The position numbers and the translations under genes are program-made. The notes under the pieces are model-generated. The model saw only the letters and a program-made list of their open reading frames with translations, did no database searches and was not told the origin of the DNA. 64,000 bases of DNA from Calidifontimicrobium sp035325925. GTDB taxonomy: Bacteria; Pseudomonadota; Gammaproteobacteria; Burkholderiales; Burkholderiaceae_C. This document shows, piece by piece, positions 1 through 10,283 of this stretch; position 1 is the stretch's first letter, and each line of letters starts with the position of its first letter. The stretch lies in the NCBI RefSeq assembly GCF_035325925.1, contig NZ_DAOKZA010000011.1:37503-101502 (forward strand), in the 5' to 3' direction.

Positions 1-1449
1 CACCATCAGCGCCGCGGCGATCAGCAGCGACGCCGACAGCGGACGCGTCATGAAGGTGCTCCAGTCGCCGCGCGACAGCAGCAGCGCACGGCGCAGGTTC
101 TCCTCCATCATCGGCCCGAGGATGAAGCCCAGCAGCAGCGGCGCCGGCTCGCAGCCGAGCTTCCAGAACGCGTAGCCGACGATGCCGAAGCCGGCGGCCA
201 TGAACACGTCGAAGTTGTTGTTGTTCAGCGTGTACAGCCCGATGCAGCAGAACGTCATGATGGCCGGGAACAGGAACCGGTACGGCACCGTCAGCAGCTT
301 GATCCAGATGCCGATCAGCGGCAGGTTCAGCACCACCAGCATCAGGTTGCCGACCCACATCGACGCGATCAGCCCCCAGAACAGGTCGGGGTTGCTGGTC
401 ATCACCTGCGGGCCGGGCTGAATGCCCTTGATCGTCATCGCGCCGACCATCAGCGCCATCACCGCGTTGGGCGGGATGCCCAGCGTGAGCATCGGGATGA
501 ACGAGGTCTGCGAACCGGCGTTGTTCGCGCTCTCCGGGCCGGCGACGCCCTGGATCGCGCCCTTGCCGAACGGCACGCGCGGGTTGCGCGTGATCTTCTT
601 CTCGAGCGTGTAGGCGGCGAACGACGACAGCAGCGCGCCGCCGCCGGGCAGGATGCCCAGCATCGAGCCGAGCGCGGTGCCGCGCAGCACGGCGGGCGCC
701 GCCTCCTTAAAGTCCTCCTTGGTCGGCCACAGGCCCTTGACGTCCTTCGTGAACACCTCGCGGTGCTCGGACGGACGGCTGAGGTTGGCCAGGATCTCGC
801 CGAAGCCGAACACGCCCATCGCGATGGCGACGAAGTTGATGCCGTCGGTGAGTTCGGGGATGTCGAACGAGAAGCGCGGCACGCCGGAGATCACGTCGGT
901 GTTGATCTGCCCGAGCAGCAGCCCGAGGATGATCATCGCGATGGCCTTGATCAGCGAGCCCGACGCCAGCACCACCGCGCCGATCAGGCCGAGCACCATC
1001 AGCGAGAAGTACTCGGCCGGGCCGAACTTGAACGCGACCTCGGTCAGCGGCGGCGCGAAGGCGGCGATGATCATCGTGCCCACGGTGCCGGCGAAGAACG
1101 AGCCCAGCGCCGCGGTGGCCAGCGCCGGACCGGCGCGCCCCTGGCGCGCCATCTGGTAGCCGTCGATCGCGGTGACCACCGACGCCGACTCGCCGGGGAT
1201 GTTGATCAGGATCGCGGTCGTCGAGCCGCCGTACTGCGAGCCGTAGTAGATGCCGGCCAGCATGATCAGCGCCGGCGTCGCGTCCAGCGCGTAGATGCTG
1301 GGCAGCAGCATCGCGATCGTCGCCACCGGCCCCAGCCCGGGCAGCACGCCGATCAGCGTGCCGAGCAGGCAGCCGAGGAAGGCGTAGGCGAGGTTCTGGA
1401 ACGACAGCGCCGTCTGGAAGCCCAGCGACAGGTTGGCGATCAGGTCCAT
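1..1449 (-). CDS. tctA: Tripartite tricarboxylate transporter permease TctA (3' end outside window)
   Basis: Large membrane subunit of a TctABC secondary carrier, which takes up carboxylates in the inner membrane with a periplasmic binding protein. The reading frame starts at the ATG at 1449 and stays open to the left edge, giving 483 residues of a family that is usually about 500. The protein is almost wholly hydrophobic. It carries the glycine/proline-rich family segments, including LIGVLPGLGP near the N-terminus, YYGSQYGGSTTAILINIPGE, and a second half with LGILPGGGALLSSFAAY. The tctB gene lies 10 bases upstream, so the two are surely co-transcribed. No TctC binding protein is seen in the window; it may lie further left or elsewhere. 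Substrate not determinable. Confidence 0.95.
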   Translation of the reverse strand, partial: MDLIANLSLGFQTALSFQNLAYAFLGCLLGTLIGVLPGLGPVATIAMLLPSIYALDATPALIMLAGIYYGSQYGGSTTAILINIPGESASVVTAIDGYQMARQGRAGPALATAALGSFFAGTVGTMIIAAFAPPLTEVAFKFGPAEYFSLMVLGLIGAVVLASGSLIKAIAMIILGLLLGQINTDVISGVPRFSFDIPELTDGINFVAIAMGVFGFGEILANLSRPSEHREVFTKDVKGLWPTKEDFKEAAPAVLRGTALGSMLGILPGGGALLSSFAAYTLEKKITRNPRVPFGKGAIQGVAGPESANNAGSQTSFIPMLTLGIPPNAVMALMVGAMTIKGIQPGPQVMTSNPDLFWGLIASMWVGNLMLVVLNLPLIGIWIKLLTVPYRFLFPAIMTFCCIGLYTLNNNNFDVFMAAGFGIVGYAFWKLGCEPAPLLLGFILGPMMEENLRRALLLSRGDWSTFMTRPLSASLLIAAALMV

Positions 1450-1459
1450 GGCGTGCCCC

Positions 1460-1921
1460 TCAGCCGATGAACTTCGGCCACAGCGGGATCGTCAGGCCCA
1501 GACCCCAGATGAAGATGAACCAGCTCGCCACCGTCAGCACGACACTGCTGGCGATGGCCTCGCCCCAGTGGAACTCGTCGCCGGCGAGCGCCGACACGAC
1601 GATCATCAGCGGCAGCGCGACCACCATGCCCAGCGACGGCAGCGTCAGCCCGAACAGCACCACGGCCGCCGTGAGGATCGACAGCGGCCGCCACGCAATG
1701 CGGCCCACCGGTTCGCCGTCGTCGGTCTCGATGGTCAGCGCAGAGAACAGGATCAGCGCGCCGAGCAGCGCGAGGAGCACGCCCAGACCGAAGGGGAAGT
1801 AGCCGGGCCCGGGGCGTGCCGAGGCGCCGAAGCTGTACGACGTGGCGCCCCACGCGAAGGCGATTCCCACCGCCATGAACATCACACCCGACCAGAAGTC
1901 CTTCTGGCTCTTGATCTTCAT
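1460..1921 (-). CDS. tctB: Tripartite tricarboxylate transporter small membrane subunit TctB
   Basis: Small integral-membrane partner of TctA, 153 residues with four predicted hydrophobic helices, the usual size and layout of the family. The conserved GPGYFPFGLGVLLALLG segment follows the first helix, as is typical of TctB. It sits directly upstream of tctA on the same strand. A purine-rich AGGGGGG stretch just before the ATG on the minus strand can serve as ribosome binding site. The 132 bases between this gene and the GspE-like gene upstream would have to hold its promoter, but I see no convincing hexamers there. Confidence 0.92.
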   Translation of the reverse strand: MKIKSQKDFWSGVMFMAVGIAFAWGATSYSFGASARPGPGYFPFGLGVLLALLGALILFSALTIETDDGEPVGRIAWRPLSILTAAVVLFGLTLPSLGMVVALPLMIVVSALAGDEFHWGEAIASSVVLTVASWFIFIWGLGLTIPLWPKFIG

Positions 1922-2053
1922 CGCCCCCCCTGCTGAGCCTGCGACATCGCGGACGATTCTAGGCAGCGGCCTGTTGCGGGCGAATGTGGATTACGCTTAC
2001 GCGCCGCCGGTGTCCCAGCTCGCGCGCGAGCCGCGGCGCAGCGCCACGTCGGG

Positions 2054-3838
<1,785 letters not shown>

Positions 3839-3908
3839 CGTGGCGGGCGGGGGTCGGTCGCGTGCAGTGTGCCATCGGCCGTGCGCGCGTGCGGCCGCAG
3901 CGCCCGGC

Positions 3909-4661
3909 CTACGGCGGCGGCCACGGCCGCAGCATCCTCAGCCACTTGCGCGCCGGCAGCGCGTAGCGTTGCTCGATCGCCGCGGCGCGTTCGAGCAGCT
4001 GCGCGCGCGCCGGCAGCGGCACGCCGCGCGCGGCCACCGCGATGCTGTTGCCCTCGCGCGTCGGGCGCAGCGACCACGGCACGTCGGCGCCGAAGGCCTC
4101 GGCGATGCGCGACATGCTCTGCGCGTGGCTGGCACGGCGGCCGAACAGGTTGACGGTCATCACGCCGCCGTCGGCGAGCACGGCGTGGCACGCGGCGTAG
4201 AACGCGGCGTCGTCGAGCACCGGCGCGGCGGCATCGTGGTCGTAGAGGTCGACCTGCAGCACCTGCACGCTGCCGCGGTGGCCCGGCTCGGCGAGCCAGC
4301 GCGCCGCGTCGCCTTCGACCACCTGCAGCCGGTCGTCGTCGTCGCCGAGGCGGAAGCAGTGGCGGCACGCGGCGATCACGCTCGGGTTGAGCTCGACCGC
4401 CGTGGTGCGCATCTTCAGCACGCGGTGGCAGTAGCGCGTCAGCGCGCCGGCGCCCAGCCCGAGCTGCACCGCGTGGCCCCGGGTCAGCTCGGCGGGATCG
4501 CGCCACAGCATCCACGCCATCATGCGCTGCACGTACTCGAGTTCGATGCGCAGCGGCGTGCGCAGCCGCATCGCGCCCTGCACCCACGGCGTGCCCAGGT
4601 GCAGGTAGCGCACGCCCTCGTGCTCGGACACCGTGGCCTCGGCCAGCACGACGCGGCCCAT
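3909..4661 (-). CDS. Spermidine synthase-like SAM-dependent methyltransferase-fold protein
   Basis: 250 residues with a Rossmann methyltransferase fold of the spermidine-synthase superfamily. Visible are a glycine-rich nucleotide-binding turn (LGLGAGALTRY), an acidic residue ending the next strand (TTAVELNPSVIAACR) and an aspartate-rich strand end (VLQVDLYDHDA). The long N-terminal beta-hairpin domain of true polyamine synthases is shortened, so polyamine synthesis should not be assumed. The ATG at 4661 overlaps the stop of the upstream glycosylase gene as ATGA, which fixes the start and implies translational coupling. Function beyond the fold is unknown. Confidence 0.8.
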   Translation of the reverse strand: MGRVVLAEATVSEHEGVRYLHLGTPWVQGAMRLRTPLRIELEYVQRMMAWMLWRDPAELTRGHAVQLGLGAGALTRYCHRVLKMRTTAVELNPSVIAACRHCFRLGDDDDRLQVVEGDAARWLAEPGHRGSVQVLQVDLYDHDAAAPVLDDAAFYAACHAVLADGGVMTVNLFGRRASHAQSMSRIAEAFGADVPWSLRPTREGNSIAVAARGVPLPARAQLLERAAAIEQRYALPARKWLRMLRPWPPP

Positions 4662-5170
4662 CACGCCACCTCGCAGGCCTGCAGCGCCTCGCGCCAGGCC
4701 GCGAGCTTGCGCTCGAACGACCAGCTCGCGTTGGCCGGGCTCGTCGACGGCAGCCGCAGCACGGGCACGCCGAGCGCGCGCGTGACGCGCATCGCGCGTG
4801 CCGACTCGCCGCCGTTGTGCGCGATCGCGCGCAGCGTCGGCGTGCGCCCGACCAGACCGGCCAGGTCGTTGAGCCGCGCGTCCTCGATCGCACTGTCGAG
4901 GCTGCCTTCGCGACGGCACGCGGCGTAGACGTCCCAGATCGCCAGCGCGCGCCGGCGCACCTCGTCGAGACGCTGCGGATACGGCATCGCGACGAGGTCG
5001 ACGCCCCACAGGGCCGAGAGGATCGGCCAGAAGTGGTTGCGCGGGTGCGCGTAGTACTGCCGCGCGACCAGCGACGCAACGCCCGGAAAGCTGCCGAGCA
5101 CGAGCAGCCGCGCGCCGGGGGCGACCACCGGCGGCAGTCCGACGAGCGGCGGCGGCCGTCGCCGGCTCAC
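4661..5170 (-). CDS. Single-domain DNA glycosylase (hypoxanthine/uracil type, UDG superfamily)
   Basis: 169-residue base-excision repair enzyme of the small UDG-superfamily group annotated as DNA-deoxyinosine glycosylase or TDG/Mug-like. Signature segments are RLLVLGSFPGVASL near the N-terminus, the downstream QYYAHPRNHFWPIL motif, and LPSTSPANASWSF in the C-terminal third, the position of the substrate-binding loop of this group. I chose the GTG at 5170 because it overlaps the tatD stop as GTGA and gives the usual length. The gene lies inside a coupled tatD / glycosylase / methyltransferase-like set. Base specificity cannot be read from sequence. Confidence 0.82.
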   Translation of the reverse strand: MSRRRPPPLVGLPPVVAPGARLLVLGSFPGVASLVARQYYAHPRNHFWPILSALWGVDLVAMPYPQRLDEVRRRALAIWDVYAACRREGSLDSAIEDARLNDLAGLVGRTPTLRAIAHNGGESARAMRVTRALGVPVLRLPSTSPANASWSFERKLAAWREALQACEVA

Positions 5171-6027
5171 GCCGCGGCCCCTGCCGCCTGCAGCGCCGCC
5201 ATGCGCGGCAGCACGCGCCGCACGTTGGCGGCGGTCACCGCGGCGGTGTGCGCCACGCTGCAGTCGCGCAACGCGGCCAGCGCGGCGCCGATGCGCGGCA
5301 GCTCGGCCGGCTCGTTGCGCGCGACGGCGCCGGTGGCGCGTTCGGCCGCGGTGCGGTACAGCCACTGCGGCGCGATGTCGGGCGCGTCGGTCTCGAGCAC
5401 CAGCGCGTCGTCGGGCAGCGTCGCGGCGAGTTCGCGCAGCCGCAGCGCGCGCTCGAAGGTCATCGCGCCGCCGAAGCCCAGCGCGAAGCCGAGCTCGACG
5501 AAGCCGCGCGCCTGCTGCGCGCTGCCGTTGAAGGCGTGCGCGATGCCGCCGCGAACCCCGATGCGGCGCAGTCCGGCGAGCAGGGCGTCGGCCGAGCGGC
5601 GCACGTGCAGGATCACCGGCAACGCCGCGTCGCGCGCGATCCTCAGTTGCTCGACGTAGAAGCGCGTCTCGCGTTCGCGGCGCGGGTCGCCGGCCGGCGG
5701 CGGCACGAAGTGGTCCAGCCCGACCTCGCCGACCGCCACCAGCCGCGGGTCGTCGCGCCAGCGCCGCAGCGCGTCGCGCAGACGGTCGAGGTCGGCGTCG
5801 GCGGCGCGCGGCACGTACAGCGGGTGGATGCCCAGCGCATACGCCAGGCCGTGGCGGTGCGCCAGCGCGCGCACGGCCTCGAACGACGCCACGTCGACCG
5901 CCGGCAGCACCATGGTATCGACGCCGGCGGCGCGCGCGCGCGCCACGACCGTGTCGCGGTCGGGCGCGAACTCGGCGGCGTCGAGGTGGCAGTGCGAATC
6001 GATCCACCGTGGCTGCGGGTCGGGCAT
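5167..6027 (-). CDS. tatD: TatD family metal-dependent hydrolase (putative 3'-5' DNase)
   Basis: 286-residue TIM-barrel metallohydrolase of the TatD family. The N-terminus shows the metal site IDSHCHLDAAEF, followed by GEVGLDHF (catalytic Glu), VILHVRRSADALL and GIAHAFNGSAQQA (metal His residues), and LVLETDAPDIAP near the C-terminus (metal Asp). The family acts on DNA 3' ends in repair or on D-aminoacyl-tRNA-like substrates. The start is the ATG at 6027; a longer reading frame upstream has no family similarity. It is first in a GTGA/ATGA-coupled set with a DNA glycosylase, which supports a repair role. Confidence 0.9.
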   Translation of the reverse strand: MPDPQPRWIDSHCHLDAAEFAPDRDTVVARARAAGVDTMVLPAVDVASFEAVRALAHRHGLAYALGIHPLYVPRAADADLDRLRDALRRWRDDPRLVAVGEVGLDHFVPPPAGDPRRERETRFYVEQLRIARDAALPVILHVRRSADALLAGLRRIGVRGGIAHAFNGSAQQARGFVELGFALGFGGAMTFERALRLRELAATLPDDALVLETDAPDIAPQWLYRTAAERATGAVARNEPAELPRIGAALAALRDCSVAHTAAVTAANVRRVLPRMAALQAAGAAA

Positions 6028-6095
6028 GCCCCGGATGATGCACGATGGCATCGCCCGTGCTACCGTAGGCACGAGCCTCGGTCGGGAAGACGCCG

Positions 6096-7148
6096 ATGAC
6101 CATCCGCAGGACGAACCGCACACCGCTGTACAGCCGTTCGCCGACGCGCACGCCCGGCGCCGCGACCTCCGATGCCGCGCCGGCGGCGACCACCGAGGCG
6201 CCGGCGGTGGGTGCGCTTGCGTCCCCTGCGCCTGCCGCGGGCGCGGTCCCGCCTGCCGACGCGCGGCCGGCGCGCCGCTGGCGCGCCTGGCTGCAGCGCC
6301 GTCCGCCGTGGCTGTGGGCGGTGGTCGGCGCGCTCGCCGTCGCGCTGCCCGGCTGGTGGGCCGACGCGGTCCGTGGCACGTCGCCGGTCATCACGCAGAA
6401 GCACATCGACCAGGCGGTGCTGCACACGCTGAACACCCAGCCGCTGCCCGCGCCGGCGGCGAAGTCGTACGAAGCGGTCGCGCCGTCGGTGGTGCGCGTG
6501 GTCGGGCGCGCCCACGCGCCCGACGACAAGCCGGCCGCGGCCAAGCCGGCCCCGGGCAAGGGCGGCAGCGCCAGACCCAAGACCGAGGACCAGCACGACG
6601 ACGACGAGGAAGGCAGCAGCGTCGGCAGCGGCGTGGTCATCGTCGACAGCGGCGTGATCCTGACCAACCTGCACGTGGTCGCCGGGGCGCGCCACATTCA
6701 GGTGGTGTTCGCCGACGGACTCGAGTCGACGGCGTCGGTGATCAACGTGATGCCCGAGAACGACCTGGCCGTGCTGCGCGCGCACCGCATCCCCGACGAC
6801 CTGAAGTCGGCGACGATGCGCAGCACCGGCGACCTGCGGCCGGGCGACCGCGTCACCGCGGTGGGCTTCCCGTTCGGCATCGGGCCGACGGTGTCGCACG
6901 GCGTCGTCTCCGGGCTCAAGCGCGAGTTCCGCTCGCCCGACGGCGAGCGCCTGCTGACCAACCTGATCCAGTTCGACGCGATGGCCAACCCGGGCAGTTC
7001 GGGCGGCCCGCTGGTGACCGACGGCGGCGAGGTGGTCGGCATCGTCACCGCGATCTACAACCCGGTGCAGGAGCGCTTCTTCGTCGGCATCGGCTTTGCC
7101 GTGCCGATCGAGTCGGCCGCCGCGGGCGCCGGCCTGCCCCCGTTCTGA
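6096..7148 (+). CDS. Membrane-anchored HtrA-like S1C serine protease lacking PDZ domains
   Basis: 350 residues: about 60 cytoplasmic residues rich in Ala/Pro, one membrane helix near 68-85, a Lys/Asp-rich linker, then a trypsin-like domain. The catalytic triad is visible as H193 (TNLHVV), D223 (ENDLAVL) and S302 (NPGSSGGPL). The protein ends shortly after the protease domain, so the one or two PDZ domains of DegP/DegS are absent. The topology predicts a periplasmic protease. Its gene precedes the MoxR/DUF58/VWA genes by 24 bases on the same strand, suggesting one transcript and a role in envelope quality control. Confidence 0.88.
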   Translation: MTIRRTNRTPLYSRSPTRTPGAATSDAAPAATTEAPAVGALASPAPAAGAVPPADARPARRWRAWLQRRPPWLWAVVGALAVALPGWWADAVRGTSPVITQKHIDQAVLHTLNTQPLPAPAAKSYEAVAPSVVRVVGRAHAPDDKPAAAKPAPGKGGSARPKTEDQHDDDEEGSSVGSGVVIVDSGVILTNLHVVAGARHIQVVFADGLESTASVINVMPENDLAVLRAHRIPDDLKSATMRSTGDLRPGDRVTAVGFPFGIGPTVSHGVVSGLKREFRSPDGERLLTNLIQFDAMANPGSSGGPLVTDGGEVVGIVTAIYNPVQERFFVGIGFAVPIESAAAGAGLPPF

Positions 7149-7172
7149 CCCCCGACCAGGAGACTGACGACG

Positions 7173-8189
7173 ATGAGCACGAACACGCTGGCCGGCCAGG
7201 CCGCCGAGACCGGCGCGCTGATGGAACGCGTGCTGTACGAGGTCAAGCGCGTCGTCGTCGGGCAGGACCGCTTCCTCGAGCGCGTGCTGGTGGCGATGCT
7301 CGCGCAGGGCCACCTGCTCGTCGAGGGCGTGCCGGGGTTGGCGAAGACGCTGACCGTGAAGACGCTGGCGCAGGCGCTGCGCGGCCAGTTCAAGCGCATC
7401 CAGTTCACGCCCGACCTCGTGCCCGCCGACCTGGTGGGCACGCGCATCTACAACCAGCGTACCGGCGACTTCAGCACCACGCTGGGTCCGGTGTTCACCA
7501 ACCTGCTGCTCGCCGACGAGATCAACCGCGCGCCGGCCAAGGTGCAGAGCGCACTGCTCGAGGTGATGCAGGAACGCCAGGTGACGATCGCCGGCGAGAC
7601 GCACAAGGTGCCCGAGCCGTTCCTCGTGATGGCCACGCAGAACCCGATCGAGACCGAGGGCACGTACCCGCTGCCCGAGGCGCAGGTCGACCGCTTCATG
7701 ATGAAGGTGCTGGTCGGCTACCCGAGCGAGGACGAGGAGTTCGTCATCGTCGACCGGGTTACCGGCCCGAGGATCGACGTGGTGCCGGTGTGCGACACGC
7801 TGCAGCTGCAGCAGTTGCAGCGCGACTGCCGCAAGGTCTACGTCGATCCGTCGCTGGTGCAGTACGCGGTGAGGCTGGTCGCGGCCACGCGCGAGCCGGC
7901 CAGGGTCGGCCTGGGCGAGATCGACAAGTACCTCAGCTTCGGCGCCAGCCCGCGCGCGACGATCAGCCTCATCGAGGGCGGGCGCGCACTGGCCTACCTG
8001 CGCGGGCGCGGCTACGTGCTGCCCGAGGACGTGCTCGACATCGCGCCCGACGTGCTGCGCCACCGCCTGTCGCTGAGCTACGAGGCGCTGGCCGACGGGC
8101 TCGACGCCGACGCGCTGGTGGCGCGCATCATGCAGCGCGTGCCGGCACCCGACCGGCCGCTGGAGGCGCATGTCCAGGTTGCGGCCTGA
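7173..8189 (+). CDS. MoxR family AAA+ ATPase
   Basis: 338-residue AAA_3/MoxR chaperone-like ATPase. Walker A is GVPGLAKT at about 51-58, Walker B is LLLADEINRAP near 110-120, and sensor 1 is MATQNPIETEGTYPLPEAQ, the strongest MoxR signature. The C-terminal lid domain (AAA_lid_2) is complete. A GGAGA Shine-Dalgarno lies about a dozen bases before the ATG. MoxR proteins typically act with DUF58 and VWA-domain proteins encoded next to them, exactly as here. It overlaps the DUF58 gene by 20 bases. Confidence 0.93.
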   Translation: MSTNTLAGQAAETGALMERVLYEVKRVVVGQDRFLERVLVAMLAQGHLLVEGVPGLAKTLTVKTLAQALRGQFKRIQFTPDLVPADLVGTRIYNQRTGDFSTTLGPVFTNLLLADEINRAPAKVQSALLEVMQERQVTIAGETHKVPEPFLVMATQNPIETEGTYPLPEAQVDRFMMKVLVGYPSEDEEFVIVDRVTGPRIDVVPVCDTLQLQQLQRDCRKVYVDPSLVQYAVRLVAATREPARVGLGEIDKYLSFGASPRATISLIEGGRALAYLRGRGYVLPEDVLDIAPDVLRHRLSLSYEALADGLDADALVARIMQRVPAPDRPLEAHVQVAA

Positions 8190-9212
8190 GGCCGCCGCGC
8201 CGGCGCAGCGTGCGCGGTCGCCCGGCCGCGCCGAGGCGATGCTGCACCGCCTCGACTGGACCGTGCTGCGCCGGCTGGACGGCGCGCTGCAGGGCGACTA
8301 CCGCAGCCTGTTCCGCGGCACTGGCCTGGACCTGGCCGACCTGCGCGAGTACCAGCACCACGACGACCCGCGACACATCGACTGGAACGTCACCGCGCGG
8401 CTGCAGGTGCCGCACGTGCGCCAGTACACCGAGGACCGCGACGTCACCGCGTGGTTCCTCGTCGACCTCAGCCCGTCGGTGGGCTTCGGCTCGACCCGCA
8501 GCAAGCACGACGTCGCGGTCGAGTTCACGATGCTGCTGGCGCGGCTGCTGACGCGGCGCGGCAACCGCGTCGGCGCGCTGCTGTACGGCGACCGCGTCGA
8601 CACCGTGGTGCCGGCGCGCGGCCTGCGCATCCGCGGGCCCGAGCCGGCGCATCGCATGCTGCACCGCCCGCCGCGCCAGCCGACGCCCGGGCGGCGGGGC
8701 GCGCGAGGGGCTAGAGCGCGACGCCGGCCGCGGGGCGCCAGCCGATGCCGGGGGGCACGCAACTGGCCACGCTGCTTCGCCACGCGCTGGACACGGTGCG
8801 CCGCCGCTCGATCGTGTTCGTCGTCTCCGACTTCATCAGCGCGCCCGGCTGGGACGCGCCGCTGGGGCAGCTGGCCGCGCGCCACGAGGTGATCGCGGTG
8901 CGGCTGTACGACCCGCTCGAGATGGACCTGCCCGACCTCGGGCTGCTGGTGATGCAGGACCCCGAGACCGGCGAGCAGATCGTCGTCGACACCCAGGCGC
9001 GGGGCTTCCGCCACCGTTTCGCGACGGCCGCGCGACGGCGCGAAGCCGAGTTGCGCGAGGGCCTGTCGCACGCCGGCGTCGACGCGATCGAACTCGCCAC
9101 CGACGACGACCTCGCCGACACGCTGACGCGTTTCGTGCAGCTGCGCAAGCGGCGCACGCAGCTCGCCGCCGGCGGCGCGTTGCCGGCCCACCTGAACGTG
9201 CGAGGAGGCTGA
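8170..9212 (+). pseudogene. DUF58 domain-containing protein, interrupted by a frameshift
   Basis: Partner protein of MoxR systems. The first part (8170 to about 8715) carries the DUF58 core, including DLREYQHHDDPRHIDW and VTAWFLVDLSPSVGFG. The second part (about 8715 to 9212) continues the family in the third forward frame with RRRSIVFVVSDFIS and ends near LRKRRTQLAAGG. Total span is 1043 bases, one base short of a multiple of three, so a single missing base between about 8700 and 8750 would restore one protein of roughly 348 residues. The switch zone is a G/C-run. Either a true pseudogene or a consensus error; the intact flanks favour an error. Confidence 0.8.
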
Positions 9213-9215
9213 GCC

Positions 9216-10247
9216 ATGTCGTTCCTGTGGCCCACCTTGCTGTGGACGCTGGTCGCGGTGCCGCTGTTGGTGCTGCTGTATCTGTGGCTGCTGCGGCGGC
9301 GCAAGAAGGTCGCGCTGCCGTTCGCGCATCTGGCGCTGGTCAAGGAGGCGATGGGCAGGGGCCCCGGCTGGCGCCGCCACGTGCCGCCGGTGCTGCTGCT
9401 GCTGGCGATCACGGCGATGTTGATCGCCACCGCGCGCCCGACCGCCGTCATCACGCTGCCGCTGCAGGAGCAGACGATCATCCTGGCCATGGACGTCTCG
9501 GGCAGCATGCGCGCCGCAGACGTCGAGCCGAACCGCCTGGTTGCCGCCCAGGAAGCCGCCAAGGCGTTCCTCGTCGACCTGCCGCGCAGCGTGCGCGTGG
9601 GCGTGGTCAGCTTCGCCGGCACTGCGGCGATCGTGCAGCCGCCCACCTTCAGCCGCGAGGACGTGGTCGCCGCGATCGACCGCTTCCAGCTGCAGCGTGC
9701 CACCGCGATCGGCAGCGGGCTGATCCTGTCGCTGGCGGCGATGTTCCCCGACGCCGGCATCGACCTGAGCCAGGTCACCGGCCAGCGCAACATGCCGTTG
9801 CCGCTGGGCCAGCAGCCGCCGAAGAAGGAGTTCACGCCGGTCGAACCGGGGTCCTACGCGTCTGGGGCGATCATCCTGCTCACCGACGGCCAGCGCACCA
9901 CCGGCCCCGACCCGATCGAGGCCGCGATGATGGCCGCCGAGCGTGGCGTCAAGGTGTTCACCGTCGGCATCGGCACCAAGGAGGGCGACACGATCGGCTT
10001 CGAGGGCTGGACCATGCGCGTTCGCCTCGACGAGGACACGCTCAAGCAGATCTCGCAGATCACGCGCGCCGAGTACTTCTACGCCGGCACCGCGCAGGAC
10101 CTGAAGAAGGTCTACGAGAGCCTGTCCAGCCGCATGGTGATGGAAAAGAAGGAAACCGAGATCAGCGGCCTGTTCGCCGCGCTCGGCGCACTGCTGACCC
10201 TGCTGGCCGCCGGCTTGTCGGTGCTGTGGTTCCACCGCATCATGTGA
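9216..10247 (+). CDS. BatA-like von Willebrand factor A domain membrane protein
   Basis: 343 residues. An N-terminal hydrophobic segment (residues 1-25) and a second helix near 60-75 precede a VWA domain with an intact MIDAS motif (DVSGS from D93). Later segments ILLTDGQRTTGPDP and VFTVGIGTKEGDT are typical of BatA. A C-terminal helix (about 315-340) re-anchors the protein. Aerotolerance-type Bat clusters usually also encode BatB and other partners; here only MoxR, DUF58 and this VWA protein are present. It starts 3 bases after the DUF58 gene and shares its transcript. Confidence 0.88.
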   Translation: MSFLWPTLLWTLVAVPLLVLLYLWLLRRRKKVALPFAHLALVKEAMGRGPGWRRHVPPVLLLLAITAMLIATARPTAVITLPLQEQTIILAMDVSGSMRAADVEPNRLVAAQEAAKAFLVDLPRSVRVGVVSFAGTAAIVQPPTFSREDVVAAIDRFQLQRATAIGSGLILSLAAMFPDAGIDLSQVTGQRNMPLPLGQQPPKKEFTPVEPGSYASGAIILLTDGQRTTGPDPIEAAMMAAERGVKVFTVGIGTKEGDTIGFEGWTMRVRLDEDTLKQISQITRAEYFYAGTAQDLKKVYESLSSRMVMEKKETEISGLFAALGALLTLLAAGLSVLWFHRIM

Positions 10248-10249
10248 CG

Positions 10250-10283
10250 CGGCTGACCCGGGCGCACCCGCCCGGGTCAGCCG
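10250..10283. terminator. Perfect 15-bp hairpin between convergent VWA gene and lolD
   Basis: Arms at 10250-10264 and 10269-10283 are perfectly complementary, with a 4-base CACC loop. The hairpin fills the 29-base gap between the convergent VWA and lolD genes and contains the lolD stop codon. No U-tract follows on either strand, so it would be a strong bidirectional stem rather than a textbook intrinsic terminator. Confidence 0.7.
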
